64,000 nucleotides of DNA from CAVRUH01 sp963822595 (lineage in GTDB: Bacteria > Chlamydiota > Chlamydiia > Chlamydiales > Waddliaceae), in contig CAWGIG010000003.1 of assembly GCA_963822595.1 (NCBI GenBank), positions 62,001 through 126,000 on the forward strand, given 5' to 3'. The translations under genes were made by a program, and so were the position numbers. Positions 46,780 through 56,034 of the stretch are shown here, one piece after another. Each line of letters starts with the position of its first letter. Position 1 is the first letter of the stretch. A model generated the notes under the pieces. That model was given only the letters and a program-made list of their open reading frames with translations, was not told where the DNA came from and did not search any database.

Positions 46780-47571
46780 CTAGCGTAATCCACACGGATA
46801 TCCCAAGGGAATAGAATCGATTAAGCGCTGGGTGTAAGGGTGCTTTGCCTGCTTAAATATTTCCACGGGATCGCCCACTTCCACAATTTTACCTTGCGAC
46901 ATCACCGCCACCCTATCACAAAAATGATGCGTCATATTCAAATCATGCGTGATAAATAAATAAGTAAGCCCTTTCTGCTTCTGCAACTTCTTCAGCATCG
47001 TCACTATCTGCGCCTGTACCGATACATCCAACGAAGATAATGGCTCATCAAAAACAATAAATTCCGGATCCACTGCCAACGCCCTCGCAATCGCAAGGCG
47101 CTGTCTCTGCCCTCCACTAAACTCATGGGGATATTTACCCGCACAAGACAAATCCAACCCCACCAGCGATAATAGCTCTTCTAACGATCCATTTAAACCA
47201 TGAATTTGAAACGCCTCATGAATCATCTGCTTCACAGTCATCCGAGGATTCAAAGAGCCATAAGGATGTTGAAAAACCATCTGCATCTTCCGGCGAAAAG
47301 GTTTCATTTCCTTTGAATTCAATCCATTCATAGGCTTATTTCGAAAAAAAAGTTCTCCCGAACAGGGATCGATGAGCTTTAAGAGTAGCTTTCCTAGTGT
47401 AGATTTACCGCTTCCGCTCTCGCCGACAAGACCAAGAACCTCTCCTTTATAGATCGATAATGAGACGTTATCAACGGCTTTTAAAGAGGAGTCTCGACTT
47501 TTGAATTCTTTCGAGACCCCGCGAATTTCTACTAAACTAGAAGGAGAGGATAATTCCTGCAAAGGGTCCAT
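46780..47571 (-). CDS. oppF: Peptide ABC transporter ATPase, OppF-like
   Basis: ATP-hydrolysing subunit of an oligopeptide importer. The 263-residue protein has Walker A GLVGESGSGKSTLGK near residue 50, Q-loop MVFQHPYGSLNPRM near 98, signature FSGGQRQRLAIARAL near 150, Walker B FIVFDEPLSSLD near 173 and the switch His in FITHDLN. The tail KHPYTQRLIDSIP is the usual OppD/OppF C-terminal motif; the iron-sulfur-type extension of some OppD is absent. The ATG lies inside the last 35 bases of the outer membrane protein gene, with no clear ribosome site, so translational coupling is likely. No oppD is in the operon; OppF may work as a homodimer or with a distant partner. Confidence 0.9.
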   Translation of the reverse strand: MDPLQELSSPSSLVEIRGVSKEFKSRDSSLKAVDNVSLSIYKGEVLGLVGESGSGKSTLGKLLLKLIDPCSGELFFRNKPMNGLNSKEMKPFRRKMQMVFQHPYGSLNPRMTVKQMIHEAFQIHGLNGSLEELLSLVGLDLSCAGKYPHEFSGGQRQRLAIARALAVDPEFIVFDEPLSSLDVSVQAQIVTMLKKLQKQKGLTYLFITHDLNMTHHFCDRVAVMSQGKIVEVGDPVEIFKQAKHPYTQRLIDSIPLGYPCGLR

Positions 47572-48589
47572 GGAAACAAATACTTCTCGTTGTTGATGCT
47601 GATTGTGCGATTTCGGCGCCTAAGCTTTCCGTTGTAAATACTCGATGTTTCGGTAGATTAAACCATTCCAAAAACTCATAACCGGCTCTGAAGGATACCG
47701 GGAATCCACAAACGCAAACGGTTGTTTCAACACCGGCTCCGAGATGGAAACCAGGTATACAACTGCAGCAGTTGTGATCATTCATTTTGAGTTTTGTAGT
47801 CGTCCCTTCTTCATTACCGGGAACATAAGATTGTTTATTTTTTGTATGGGAGTGAGCTGCCAGGACCGCGCCATCAGCAAATCCATAAAATTTGAGGCAG
47901 TTGCAGTAGCAATAATCTAACTCGAGTCCTAATTTCAAACCTACGCCAATTAAATTGGATTTCCAATTAAGAGTGGAAACATCATTATTATCGCACGTAT
48001 GAGCTTTCAGATCTTGATTGAGAAGGATTCCGGCGACACCTATAGAAGGAGTGATATTTACGCACTCACAGCAGCTGTTGTTAAAGTAAAACATGGTATC
48101 CCAATCTTGGTATTTCATATACCACTTTCCATGAATCGGATTCTCGTCCACAGAAAGATATCCTAGTCCGGGATGAAATAAGAAGAAAATGTTATCGCTG
48201 CCATGAATGGTGTGTTTTTGGTTCATTTCAAAGTAGGTATAGGAAGCAGTCATCCCAATATTGCACCACGTAAATAAATTCGGATAATCAAAAGTCAGGC
48301 GAACTCCGGAGCTCCAATCAGGACAGATTCCTTCATAATCAAAATCTATTTCGTTAAGTCCAGCGCTTTCCGTATTTTTTAACGTTCCGCCAAAAGAAAT
48401 ATCCTCTACACAAGGTTTCCACCAAAGAAAGTCGATCCCTAACATGTAATCGTCTGCACAATAAGGGATATTACAACAATTGTAGCTGCAAGGGTCTCCA
48501 CAACAATTTGCTGAAACGAAAGTTGGAGCAATAACTGCCAACATCAAGCTTGATAACAAGCACATTAACGGATTTTCTAGCTTAAGCAT
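47537..48589 (-). CDS. Cysteine-rich outer membrane porin-like protein
   Basis: An outer membrane protein of about 350 residues in the style of the chlamydia-like MOMP/Lpg1974 porin group. I place the start at 48589 because MLKLENPLMCLLSSLMLAVIA is a proper signal peptide (cleavage after TFVSA) with GGAG eight bases upstream; a longer frame from 48649 would add 20 residues. The mature protein opens NCCGDPCSYNCCNIPYC and has more than 20 cysteines, then DYMLGIDFLWWKP, alternating strands, and ends GIILSF with terminal Phe. Cysteine richness fits the disulfide-linked envelope of Chlamydiae. It sits between oppC and oppF and overlaps both frames, so it is made together with the peptide importer. 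Confidence 0.85.
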   Translation of the reverse strand: MLKLENPLMCLLSSLMLAVIAPTFVSANCCGDPCSYNCCNIPYCADDYMLGIDFLWWKPCVEDISFGGTLKNTESAGLNEIDFDYEGICPDWSSGVRLTFDYPNLFTWCNIGMTASYTYFEMNQKHTIHGSDNIFFLFHPGLGYLSVDENPIHGKWYMKYQDWDTMFYFNNSCCECVNITPSIGVAGILLNQDLKAHTCDNNDVSTLNWKSNLIGVGLKLGLELDYCYCNCLKFYGFADGAVLAAHSHTKNKQSYVPGNEEGTTTKLKMNDHNCCSCIPGFHLGAGVETTVCVCGFPVSFRAGYEFLEWFNLPKHRVFTTESLGAEIAQSASTTRSICFHGPFAGIILSF

Positions 48590-48645
48590 CTGCTGTTCTC
48601 CAATTTTTAAACCAACGTGGGCATACTTTAAATTTTTTAAAATAC

Positions 48646-49467
48646 TCATTGACGAAATAAATGGAAAGCTCTTTTTTCTTTTTTTTCTTGTTGCAGACCC
48701 TCACCAATTAGATTCAACGCTAAAATAGTAACCGTAATGAGCAATGCAGGAAAAAGTAATCTCCATGGATAATACTGCAATGCAGGTAATCCTTCATTCG
48801 CCATCGTCCCCCAACTGGCTGCAGGGGCCTGTACTCCGAGTCCTAAAAAGCTCAAGAAAGCTTCCGTAAAAATTGCCGATGAAATCGTCAACGTCAACGT
48901 CACAATAATCGAACCTTTCGCATTAGGCAGAATGTGTCGGAAAAGAATTCGGAAAAATCCGGCTCCTAAACACTTCGCCGCAAGCACATATTCTTGCTCC
49001 TTTAGAAATAAAATCTGGCCTCTAACGATCCTAGCCATCGTGATCCATCCAATCACACTCATTGCAATCACGATTGTCATCAATCCGGGACCCATCACGA
49101 CCATCAACAAGATCACAATCAAAAGGTAGGGGAGGGAAAAAAGTAAATCCGCAATGCGCATCATAACTCTGTCGATAGTTCCTCCGGATAACGCCGCGAT
49201 TCCTCCCCAAAGCATCCCTAATATCAAATCGATAAATGCAGCAGCCGTCCCGACAAATAACGAAATCCTTGCTCCGTACAAACAACGGGTGAAGAGGTCC
49301 CTCCCTAAATCATCGGTGCCAAACCAATGCGCAGCAGAAGGTGGAGAATTTTTCTCGATTAGGCTTGTTTCGGAATAGCTATATTTGCTGAACCATGGAC
49401 CAAGGATTGCCAAAACGACGATGAAACCTAGTAAAAGTATTCCTAAGCGATATCCCGGTTGACTCAT
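48646..49467 (-). CDS. oppC: Peptide ABC transporter permease, OppC-like
   Basis: Second membrane subunit of the oligopeptide importer. The start at 49467 (MSQPGYRLGILLLGFIVV) has GGAG five bases upstream and overlaps the oppB stop as ATGA; a longer frame from 49605 has no support. The 273 residues show about six helices, the periplasmic HWFGTDDLGRDLFTRCLYGAR motif near residue 45, and the EAA loop (EYVLAAKCLGAGFFRILFRHILPNA near 165) that contacts the ATPase. Confidence 0.93.
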   Translation of the reverse strand: MSQPGYRLGILLLGFIVVLAILGPWFSKYSYSETSLIEKNSPPSAAHWFGTDDLGRDLFTRCLYGARISLFVGTAAAFIDLILGMLWGGIAALSGGTIDRVMMRIADLLFSLPYLLIVILLMVVMGPGLMTIVIAMSVIGWITMARIVRGQILFLKEQEYVLAAKCLGAGFFRILFRHILPNAKGSIIVTLTLTISSAIFTEAFLSFLGLGVQAPAASWGTMANEGLPALQYYPWRLLFPALLITVTILALNLIGEGLQQEKKEKRAFHLFRQ

Positions 49468-50372
49468 CTTTTCTCCAAACGTGGATCTAGCGATCGATAT
49501 AGGGCATCGCAAAGCGACACCGCTGAAAGGAGAATAACTCCATAAAACACTGTGATTCCAATAATAACTGTATAATCCCTGTGGATGACACTTGTGACAA
49601 ACCACTGACCAAGTCCCGGAATTCCAAAAATTTTTTCAATGACAAAGCTGCCGACAAGAATGTTAGCGCTCATCTGGCCAAAGTACGGTAGGATGGGGAG
49701 AAGGACATTTTTTAAGGCATGATTAACAATAATCTTAGATTCCGATATCCCTCGAGCTCTAGCTGATTTAACATAATCTTTCTTCATGACTTCGAGAAGA
49801 TTAGATTTTACCATCCGCGTGAGAAAAGCAGCCGGAAGTGCAGCTAATGAAAGGGACGGGAGAATTGTTTGCATGAATGATCCCCAGCGGGCGACAGGGA
49901 AATATCCGAGCTTGATGGCAAAGAGATATTGAAGAAGGGTAGCCATGATAAAGCTGGGTATCGATATTCCTAATGTTGCAATCAGTGTTGCAACATAATC
50001 CTGCCATTTAGACTGATATAATGCCGATAATGTGCCGAGAAATATTCCTGTGCTTATGGCAATACACAGAGCTTCTAATCCTAAAAGTGCCGAAACTGGA
50101 AAACTCTCATTAATGATTTGATTAACAGTGCGGTTTTTGTATTTAAAGGATGGACCGAAATCCCACGTTCCCACAGCCAGCAAATATCTCATGTACTGTT
50201 TATACCAAGGAAGATCTAATCCGTATTTAGCCTGCAGCCCCGCATGGATTTCCTTTGGAAGGGCTTGCTCATCGGCAAAGGGATCTCCCGGAATGATCCG
50301 AATGAGAACAAATGTCAGCGTCAACAAAACCCAAAGTGTGAAACAGAACGATAGAATCTGCTTCAATTTCAC
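49464..50372 (-). CDS. oppB: Peptide ABC transporter permease, OppB-like
   Basis: First membrane subunit of the importer, 302 residues. It begins MKLKQILSFCFTLWVLLTLTF with FVLIRIIPGDPF near 22, the classic OppB start, has about six helices and the EAA loop DYVKSARARGISESKIIVNHALKN near 200. The annotated start is GTG at 50372, very close to the GAGG of the ribosome site; the TTG two codons later has better spacing. It lies one base from the oppA stop and overlaps oppC by four bases. Confidence 0.93.
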   Translation of the reverse strand: MKLKQILSFCFTLWVLLTLTFVLIRIIPGDPFADEQALPKEIHAGLQAKYGLDLPWYKQYMRYLLAVGTWDFGPSFKYKNRTVNQIINESFPVSALLGLEALCIAISTGIFLGTLSALYQSKWQDYVATLIATLGISIPSFIMATLLQYLFAIKLGYFPVARWGSFMQTILPSLSLAALPAAFLTRMVKSNLLEVMKKDYVKSARARGISESKIIVNHALKNVLLPILPYFGQMSANILVGSFVIEKIFGIPGLGQWFVTSVIHRDYTVIIGITVFYGVILLSAVSLCDALYRSLDPRLEKR

Positions 50373-50373
50373 C

Positions 50374-51948
50374 TCATTCTAAATAAGCTGTTTTAAAGTC
50401 AAGGTATCCCAAATCGGCAAAATGAACATTGTTCAGTTTGTCGTTTTTGAGGTAATTATACGAGCCATAGAAAAGAGGCATCACTGGCATTTCCTCCATT
50501 AACAAAGCTTCAGCTTTTTGCAAGAAATGATTCCTTTTGTCTGTGTCCGATTCCTTTTGCGAAAGGTCTAGAAGGGCGACATAAATCGGATTTTCCCATT
50601 CGGTATTATTCGTTGAATTATGGGTATATTTGAAAACTTCCAAGAAGTTAATCGGATCGCGAATATCTGCATACCAAGAACCAATTCCAATCTCATAGTC
50701 GCGTCGTTTGAGTTTAGAAAAATAGATTTGGCTTTCGTTGTTGTCCAACTGAACAGTGATACCGAAAACTTGCTGCCACTGTTCTTGAACGGCTTGGGCA
50801 ATCTTATGATTGCGATCACTCGTCGCATAAGAAAGGGTGATCACGGGAAATTCGTTTAACGTAATATCTTTCTTCTTCAACCCTTTTTCGAAAAGCTCTT
50901 TTGCTTGTGCGATGTCATTGTCCGTAAAAAATCCCTTTTTTTCTAAGCCAAAGCTGGGAGGAACAATCCCCATTGCCGGTGTTTGATTCCCTTGTGTAAT
51001 ATGATCGACAATCTCTTGACGATTCAGCGCTAAAGACAGAGCGCGTCTTATATCAGCATTATCTAATGGTTTTTTTGAGGTATTAATTCTGAACCAATGC
51101 GTTCCGGCTGCCGTCGCAATTTTTAAGTTTCCTTTATTTTTCAGAGGTTGGACGGCATCTTGAGGGATGGTTGACAGGGGAGACCCCACCCAATCGACTT
51201 CCCCTTTTTCAAACATTTGCAAGGAGGTATTTTCGTCTAAAACTAAGAGGGCAATAGACTGGAGTTTTACATTTTCCAAATCCCAGTAATAAGGATTGCG
51301 TTCGACGCCCAGTTCGTTGTGATGCTTCCAATGGTGCAAGGTAAATGGACCGTTTGAGATAAGTCCATGGGTTGTGTCCCCTTGATTTTCCCTTGTCGAT
51401 GCATGAACAGGGTAGAAGAAATGGGTGGATGTGAGCTCTAAGAAATAGGGAGTTGGCGATTCTAATTCCACGACAAGTGTTGATGGATCTTCTGCATAGA
51501 TTCCAATTTCATCCAAGGAGAGTTTTCCATCTTTCGCTTCTTTTGCCCCTTTGATAATATAGAGTTGGTAGGCATTAGGTGCAGCGAAATTTGGATTGAG
51601 AATGGATTTCCACGTTTCTGCGAAATCGGATGCAGTAACAGGATCTCCGTTCGACCAAAATGCGTTACGTAATTTGAATGTGTACGTTAATAGGTCGTTA
51701 GAAACTTCCCATGATTCAGCGATAGCCGGTTCCGGCTTTTCCTGATTGCCTGAGCGAGTCAGCCCCTCGAATAGCATATGAAGCGGTGTAACAGAGGTAA
51801 GGTCGCGTACTTGCCGTGGGTCCAACGATGAAGGATCATCTTTTGTAGTGATGCGTATATCTGGTACCCATTCATTTTCCGATTTCTTAGAGCTATCGGA
51901 TTGACAACCAACGTTTAAGAGTAAAATTAGAACAAGTAAAATTCTCAT
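50374..51948 (-). CDS. oppA: Peptide-binding lipoprotein, OppA-like
   Basis: The substrate-binding part of the importer, anchored outside the inner membrane. A lipoprotein signal is clear: MRILLVLILLLNVGC with Cys at residue 15 of the preferred start, followed by QSDSSKKSEN. I use ATG 51948 because GAGG is eight bases upstream; ATG 51954 lies only one base after it. SBP family 5 features are IRITTKDDPSSLDPRQVRD near 30, the LTYTFKLRNAFWSNGDPVTASDFAETW motif near 85 and LSLALNRQEIVDHI near 310. First gene of oppA-B-C-porin-oppF. It would deliver host peptides as amino acid source. Confidence 0.94.
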   Translation of the reverse strand: MRILLVLILLLNVGCQSDSSKKSENEWVPDIRITTKDDPSSLDPRQVRDLTSVTPLHMLFEGLTRSGNQEKPEPAIAESWEVSNDLLTYTFKLRNAFWSNGDPVTASDFAETWKSILNPNFAAPNAYQLYIIKGAKEAKDGKLSLDEIGIYAEDPSTLVVELESPTPYFLELTSTHFFYPVHASTRENQGDTTHGLISNGPFTLHHWKHHNELGVERNPYYWDLENVKLQSIALLVLDENTSLQMFEKGEVDWVGSPLSTIPQDAVQPLKNKGNLKIATAAGTHWFRINTSKKPLDNADIRRALSLALNRQEIVDHITQGNQTPAMGIVPPSFGLEKKGFFTDNDIAQAKELFEKGLKKKDITLNEFPVITLSYATSDRNHKIAQAVQEQWQQVFGITVQLDNNESQIYFSKLKRRDYEIGIGSWYADIRDPINFLEVFKYTHNSTNNTEWENPIYVALLDLSQKESDTDKRNHFLQKAEALLMEEMPVMPLFYGSYNYLKNDKLNNVHFADLGYLDFKTAYLE

Positions 51949-52073
51949 ATTCATTACCTCGCTAAAGTGGACAGTAAATAGCTAAGCAAATTAAAATACA
52001 ACCCCTTTTTTCTTTTTACTTGCACCCCTTCAGAGAATTCTCTATAAAGGGAGTAAAGGGAAGAGGTGTTTTT

Positions 52074-52688
52074 ATGGAGAGATCAAAGGGATTAATCATC
52101 CTGTTGGCGATTTTATTTATCTCAATTTTCTTAGGATATTTTCTCATCAGAATCAATCCAAATTATCCGGCGCCGGGAAATATTGACGCCGTGAAACCCG
52201 CTGAATTAACCCTAAAAGATAAGAATGATTGGATGGATTATGTACCTCCCGGTAAAAGCTTTAAGGTAAAGTTACCCGCTCTCCCACAAACAACTTCGAA
52301 AACTATTGCAGATCCTAGCACGAACGAAAAAAGGAATTATGAAGTTTACGTTTCCGAAAAAAAGGACGGAGCTGTTTTTGTAATCAATATAATTACCTTT
52401 CCTGATTTGAAATCGAATTCTAAAGATGATGAAATGCTTGCTGAGGTGGCAAACGACATGATGACGAGGCTCCCCGACGATAAGCTGATTAAAACAGAGC
52501 CAGGAAAATTTAAAGGTTATCCTTCCCTAACATTCACTATAGCCAATGATCAATTGGAAATTCATGCGTTAACATTTATTAACGGCAAAACTCTCTATGT
52601 TCTCACTCGTGCAGCTCCGAAGGAACTTGCGGATAAAGGGGAATTTAACTTTTTCATAAATTCTTTCGAATTAAAACCTAGGAGTTAA
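52074..52688 (+). CDS. Membrane-anchored hypothetical protein, 204 residues
   Basis: Not recognised. One N-terminal membrane helix (GLIILLAILFISIFLGYFLI, about residues 6-25) and a soluble outer domain of about 175 residues with NDWMDYVPPGKSFKVKLPALPQ near 55 and alternating strands. The ATG at 52074 has AAGAGGT nine bases upstream; the longer frame from the TTG at 52020 has no ribosome site. It is followed after three bases by the next exported protein gene, so they form an operon. A periplasmic envelope role is likely. Confidence 0.65.
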   Translation: MERSKGLIILLAILFISIFLGYFLIRINPNYPAPGNIDAVKPAELTLKDKNDWMDYVPPGKSFKVKLPALPQTTSKTIADPSTNEKRNYEVYVSEKKDGAVFVINIITFPDLKSNSKDDEMLAEVANDMMTRLPDDKLIKTEPGKFKGYPSLTFTIANDQLEIHALTFINGKTLYVLTRAAPKELADKGEFNFFINSFELKPRS

Positions 52689-52691
52689 CAC

Positions 52692-53429
52692 ATGTTCTAT
52701 AAGATATTGGCTATTACTTTGATACCTGGCTTGCTTTTAGCACAAAAAGAAAATGTGACTATCCCCATGGTACCGAATATTACGCAAATGCCCGCACAAC
52801 AGCCACAAGCGCCGGGCGGCGGCGGGGGCGCGAAGCAAAATACGGAAGTTGTTGCTCCTCCAAAAACCGAAGCGGATGTCCCAATTGCCCCGGAAAATGT
52901 TTCATCTGATTTGTCGCCTGATAGTCACTTTTTTCCTCATCCCGGTGTAATTTTTGAAAAGAATGGCAGATGGATGGGCGATGAACATCTCTATAACCTT
53001 ACCAATAATATTCATGTTTATGTCGAAGTTGAAAAGACTAAAGGGCTTGATGTAAACATCGATAAGAAAAAAATTAAGGATACTGTCGCGTTTGCCTTTA
53101 AACAATCAATTCTAATTCCAATAAATGTTGTACAGAATCCTCCCTTACCATTTTTTGATGTTGTCGTTTTGATCGCGCCGATAGATAAAGGATATGCTTT
53201 TTATTGCACCGGCAGGTTATTCGAGGCTGTCACCCTTTCCCGAGTGGATTTTGATAAAAATGTGCAATTTCAAGCAGTTACCTGGGAAAAACAGTCTTTG
53301 CTTATCGTTCCCAAGGATAAACTTATGGATGAAATACTTGCTGCTGTGAAGGATATAGCGAATAGCTTCGTTGAGCGCTACCGCTACTTCGAAGAAATAA
53401 AGCAAAAGAAAGCTTCTGAAAACCGCTAA
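52692..53429 (+). CDS. Exported hypothetical protein with a Gly/Pro-rich linker
   Basis: The 245-residue protein has a signal peptide (MFYKILAITLIPGLLLAQ) and a low-complexity linker (QQPQAPGGGGGAKQ, about residues 36-50), then a folded domain of about 170 residues that begins near SHFFPHPGVIFEKNGRW. No family is recognised. Its domain contains IHVYVEVEKTKGLDVNIDKK and ends in a charged helix (ERYRYFEEIKQKKASENR). It is the second gene after the membrane-anchored protein and is ended by a strong inverted repeat. Confidence 0.65.
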   Translation: MFYKILAITLIPGLLLAQKENVTIPMVPNITQMPAQQPQAPGGGGGAKQNTEVVAPPKTEADVPIAPENVSSDLSPDSHFFPHPGVIFEKNGRWMGDEHLYNLTNNIHVYVEVEKTKGLDVNIDKKKIKDTVAFAFKQSILIPINVVQNPPLPFFDVVVLIAPIDKGYAFYCTGRLFEAVTLSRVDFDKNVQFQAVTWEKQSLLIVPKDKLMDEILAAVKDIANSFVERYRYFEEIKQKKASENR

Positions 53430-53434
53430 AAAAG

Positions 53435-53550
53435 ATTTCACCACAGAGAACACAGAGATTTTTGAGATCACTGAGAAAAAAAAATAGAGAAAAGACGTTT
53501 ATTTTTTCTCTCAGTGATCTCAAAAATCTCTGTGTTCTCTGTGGTGAAAT
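53435..53550. repeat. Near-perfect inverted repeat between convergent genes
   Basis: Arms of at least 42 bp, 53435-53476 and 53509-53550, exact inverses built from CCACAGAGAACACAGAGA and TTTGAGATCACTGAG. The CACAGAGA core belongs to the same widespread repeat style as the units around the GxxExxY gene at 5.5-6.1 kb. It fills the gap between the gene ending at 53429 and that ending at 53561 and may end both transcripts. Confidence 0.85.
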
Positions 53551-53560
53551 TTAGTTCTCG

Positions 53561-55807
53561 TTATTTAATTAAAATCCCTTTGATGATCTCTTTGGCGGTA
53601 TTTTCAATCTGCTTCTTGGGTGTTCCCTTGGTTTCTTTGCTAGCGGTGTTGGAAGCTTTCAATTGGCCTGCCCATGGCAATGGATTCGTTGTCGGAGCCG
53701 GTACTTTATCCGAGGAACCACCTTGGGCCATGTCTAGCACGGTTCCAAGAAGCAAACCTTCCGGTCCGCCCTGCTGCTTCGCTAACAATGCCGCTATGCG
53801 TGTAGAAGCTAACCCGGAATCTATTCTCACTTTTTCGATTTTCCCCTTTAAAGGGAGCTGCAGAAAGCTGTTTTGAGCCATTCCTTTGATGTTAAAAGCG
53901 CTTTCAAGTGCCGTGTTTGAAATGGCAACGGTGGCATCGACATAATTTCTTGGAAAATCAATATTTCCCCAAATTGCCAAAGGATAGTTTCCCGCCAGTA
54001 GCATATCTGTCCTAGCTAAGTCCAAAGAACCTTTATCCATTTTGAAATATTGCGGAGTAAACCAAATGGTAACTTTATCTGTTGAAGGGGCATTTAAGAA
54101 CTTAAGGGCCTTTTTAAGGTCTCCTTTATTGTTAAATGTCAGTTTGCCAAGATCCACTTTTGCCTCTTTGATTTTCACTTTCGCAATGTCAAAATCAAAA
54201 ATCGGCGCACTAAACCCTTCTTTGCTAATCTGAAGACTTATATTCGAAGTTCCAGACTGCAATTCTCCAAGAATCGGCGAATACTTTTTCAGATACTCTT
54301 GAGCTAACTTTTGGCTAGGATGTGTTTCAGCATAAAAAGGTTCATTAAGAGTCAATATTCCCTTTTGGACATTCCCCTTTAATGTCATCTTGCCACTCTG
54401 CCCAAGAAGCTGGACATTAACTATACCGTCCATATTGGCAACATCGATCTCGACATGTGTCTCAATTGATTCACCAAATAAGGGATTAAAAAAATCGGTT
54501 CCTGAAAGAAGTTCATATAAATGTGCCGGCACTTTACTCCCTTGTAAAGAGGCATAAATACCGGAATTATTCCCTTTGTAATCTATTTTACCGGTAATTT
54601 CACTGCCGTTGGCCATATTTCCGGTCAAGTTTGTCTGGATGTTATTTTTGCGTCCATCGAAGTTCCAATGGATGCTCAAATTCGAAAGGGTTGTCGCTGC
54701 CGATTCCTGCGGAAACACGAGCTTGCTTACTAAAATATCGCCGGATAAATTTTGCTTCATCATGTTTTTATCAAGCTGAATAGGCTCCTTTATCCGAACC
54801 GACATGTCAGGTATCAGAACTTTTTCAGATTCGAGTGTGAATGCCACTAATTGCGGGTCTTCTCCCGAACCCTTCATCGTAATAGAAACCGCCTCGCCCA
54901 AACTATTTTGAAAATGACCTTTTCCACTAGTGCTTTGATCCAGAAGCACTGTAGGAATGTTTTTACATTGAATGTTAAAATCCTTGATGCCCATCCATAA
55001 TGTTGACAAATCTTCAATATCGGAAGGTATTTCAACAGCAGCAACAAGGTTCCAGGTCACGGGCTTTGCAGCCAGAGAAACCTTGGAATGCGCTTTAATT
55101 TCGTAGAGAGGTGTCTCACTTCCCGTGGTCTCTTGAATGGATAAATTGACATAATCTCCAAAAACGGATGCTAAGGCTCCGGACAATTCTTGATTGTTTG
55201 GAGATATAAATGCTTCGATGATGCGCGTAGGGAAGTTAGTGATATTGACTTTTGCATGGAAATCGTCTTCACCAAAAAGAAGGTCGATAATAAAGTCCCC
55301 TTTTTGTTGGTCCTGGATTGTTTTTCCGGTAAGAAGAACGGTGAATGTTTGATGGGTATCAGGTGAGAATTTTAAATTCACATCTGAAAGAAAAATAGGT
55401 GTCACGAGGTTCGTGATTTTTTCTGAGCCCAAACTCTCTTCAAGATTTGTTTTACCTGTAGGCGTCTTGATGATGTGCAAATTTAATGATTTGATTTCTG
55501 TATCTTTATCGATTTTTCCCTTTAGAAGTATGCTTATTAGCGAACTATCGGTCTGGAAATTTTCAAATTCCAGAACAAGATTCCCTTCAGGATCCTTCAA
55601 TTGGAATCCTTCAACTTCGACACCGCCGAACCATCCTAGAGAGTAGTTTTTAACTTCGATATGACCTGGAATTTGCGAATTGATTTGGGAGATCAATGAG
55701 GGTTGAAAATAGCTCATTGAAAGAATTGTGGGTAAAAAGGCAATAAAGATTAATAAAGCCAATAAAATAGTGCCAAAAATTTTAAGAAAAAGTTTCATAA
55801 GGTTCAC
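53561..55807 (-). CDS. AsmA-like membrane-anchored protein
   Basis: 748 residues with one N-terminal membrane helix (IFGTILLALLIFIAFLPTIL, about residues 9-28) and then a long beta-rich part. The first segment resembles AsmA/TamB/DUF748 proteins: INSQIPGHIEVKNYSLGWFGGVEVEGFQLKDPEG at about 42-76 is the typical beta-strand opening, and the C-terminal part (MAQNSFLQLPLKGKIEKVRIDSG near 670) resembles the AsmA C-terminal end. AsmA-like proteins span the periplasm and are thought to move phospholipids to the outer membrane. The gene stands alone. Exact subfamily not determined. Confidence 0.7.
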   Translation of the reverse strand: MNLMKLFLKIFGTILLALLIFIAFLPTILSMSYFQPSLISQINSQIPGHIEVKNYSLGWFGGVEVEGFQLKDPEGNLVLEFENFQTDSSLISILLKGKIDKDTEIKSLNLHIIKTPTGKTNLEESLGSEKITNLVTPIFLSDVNLKFSPDTHQTFTVLLTGKTIQDQQKGDFIIDLLFGEDDFHAKVNITNFPTRIIEAFISPNNQELSGALASVFGDYVNLSIQETTGSETPLYEIKAHSKVSLAAKPVTWNLVAAVEIPSDIEDLSTLWMGIKDFNIQCKNIPTVLLDQSTSGKGHFQNSLGEAVSITMKGSGEDPQLVAFTLESEKVLIPDMSVRIKEPIQLDKNMMKQNLSGDILVSKLVFPQESAATTLSNLSIHWNFDGRKNNIQTNLTGNMANGSEITGKIDYKGNNSGIYASLQGSKVPAHLYELLSGTDFFNPLFGESIETHVEIDVANMDGIVNVQLLGQSGKMTLKGNVQKGILTLNEPFYAETHPSQKLAQEYLKKYSPILGELQSGTSNISLQISKEGFSAPIFDFDIAKVKIKEAKVDLGKLTFNNKGDLKKALKFLNAPSTDKVTIWFTPQYFKMDKGSLDLARTDMLLAGNYPLAIWGNIDFPRNYVDATVAISNTALESAFNIKGMAQNSFLQLPLKGKIEKVRIDSGLASTRIAALLAKQQGGPEGLLLGTVLDMAQGGSSDKVPAPTTNPLPWAGQLKASNTASKETKGTPKKQIENTAKEIIKGILIK

Positions 55808-55849
55808 CTAATGTAAAAGATGATTATATAGGAATCGAAGGTTAATATG

Positions 55850-55888
55850 AAGAAAAAAATAGACCTATTCCAGATGGCAATAGGTCTA
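55850..55888 (-). terminator. Hairpin with T-run on the minus strand, upstream of the AsmA-like gene
   Basis: Stem TAGACCTATT/AATAGGTCTA (55860-55869, 55879-55888), nine-base loop, then a run of T on the minus strand at 55859-55853. It has the form of an intrinsic terminator for leftward transcription, yet lies just before the start of a leftward gene, so it could be an attenuator or stop transcripts from further right. Confidence 0.5.
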
Positions 55889-56034
55889 AAATGTGATAAA
55901 TAGAATCCAAAGCAGGGCCGAAATTAAACCAATACCATAAATTCCGTGAAAGATTGAATAAATTTCCCGGTATTATTTACTTGTCACGTATAATAATCTT
56001 TGGTTTAATCCGAAATAACTACAAGGAGTTATTT

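Noticed and set aside
49468..49605. N-terminal extension of the OppC-like permease
   Set aside because: The extra 46 residues are oppB sequence in another frame; ATG 49467 has a ribosome site and the usual four-base overlap.
53514..53876. 120-codon frame on the plus strand
   Set aside because: It begins in the inverted repeat and is antisense to the end of the AsmA-like gene.
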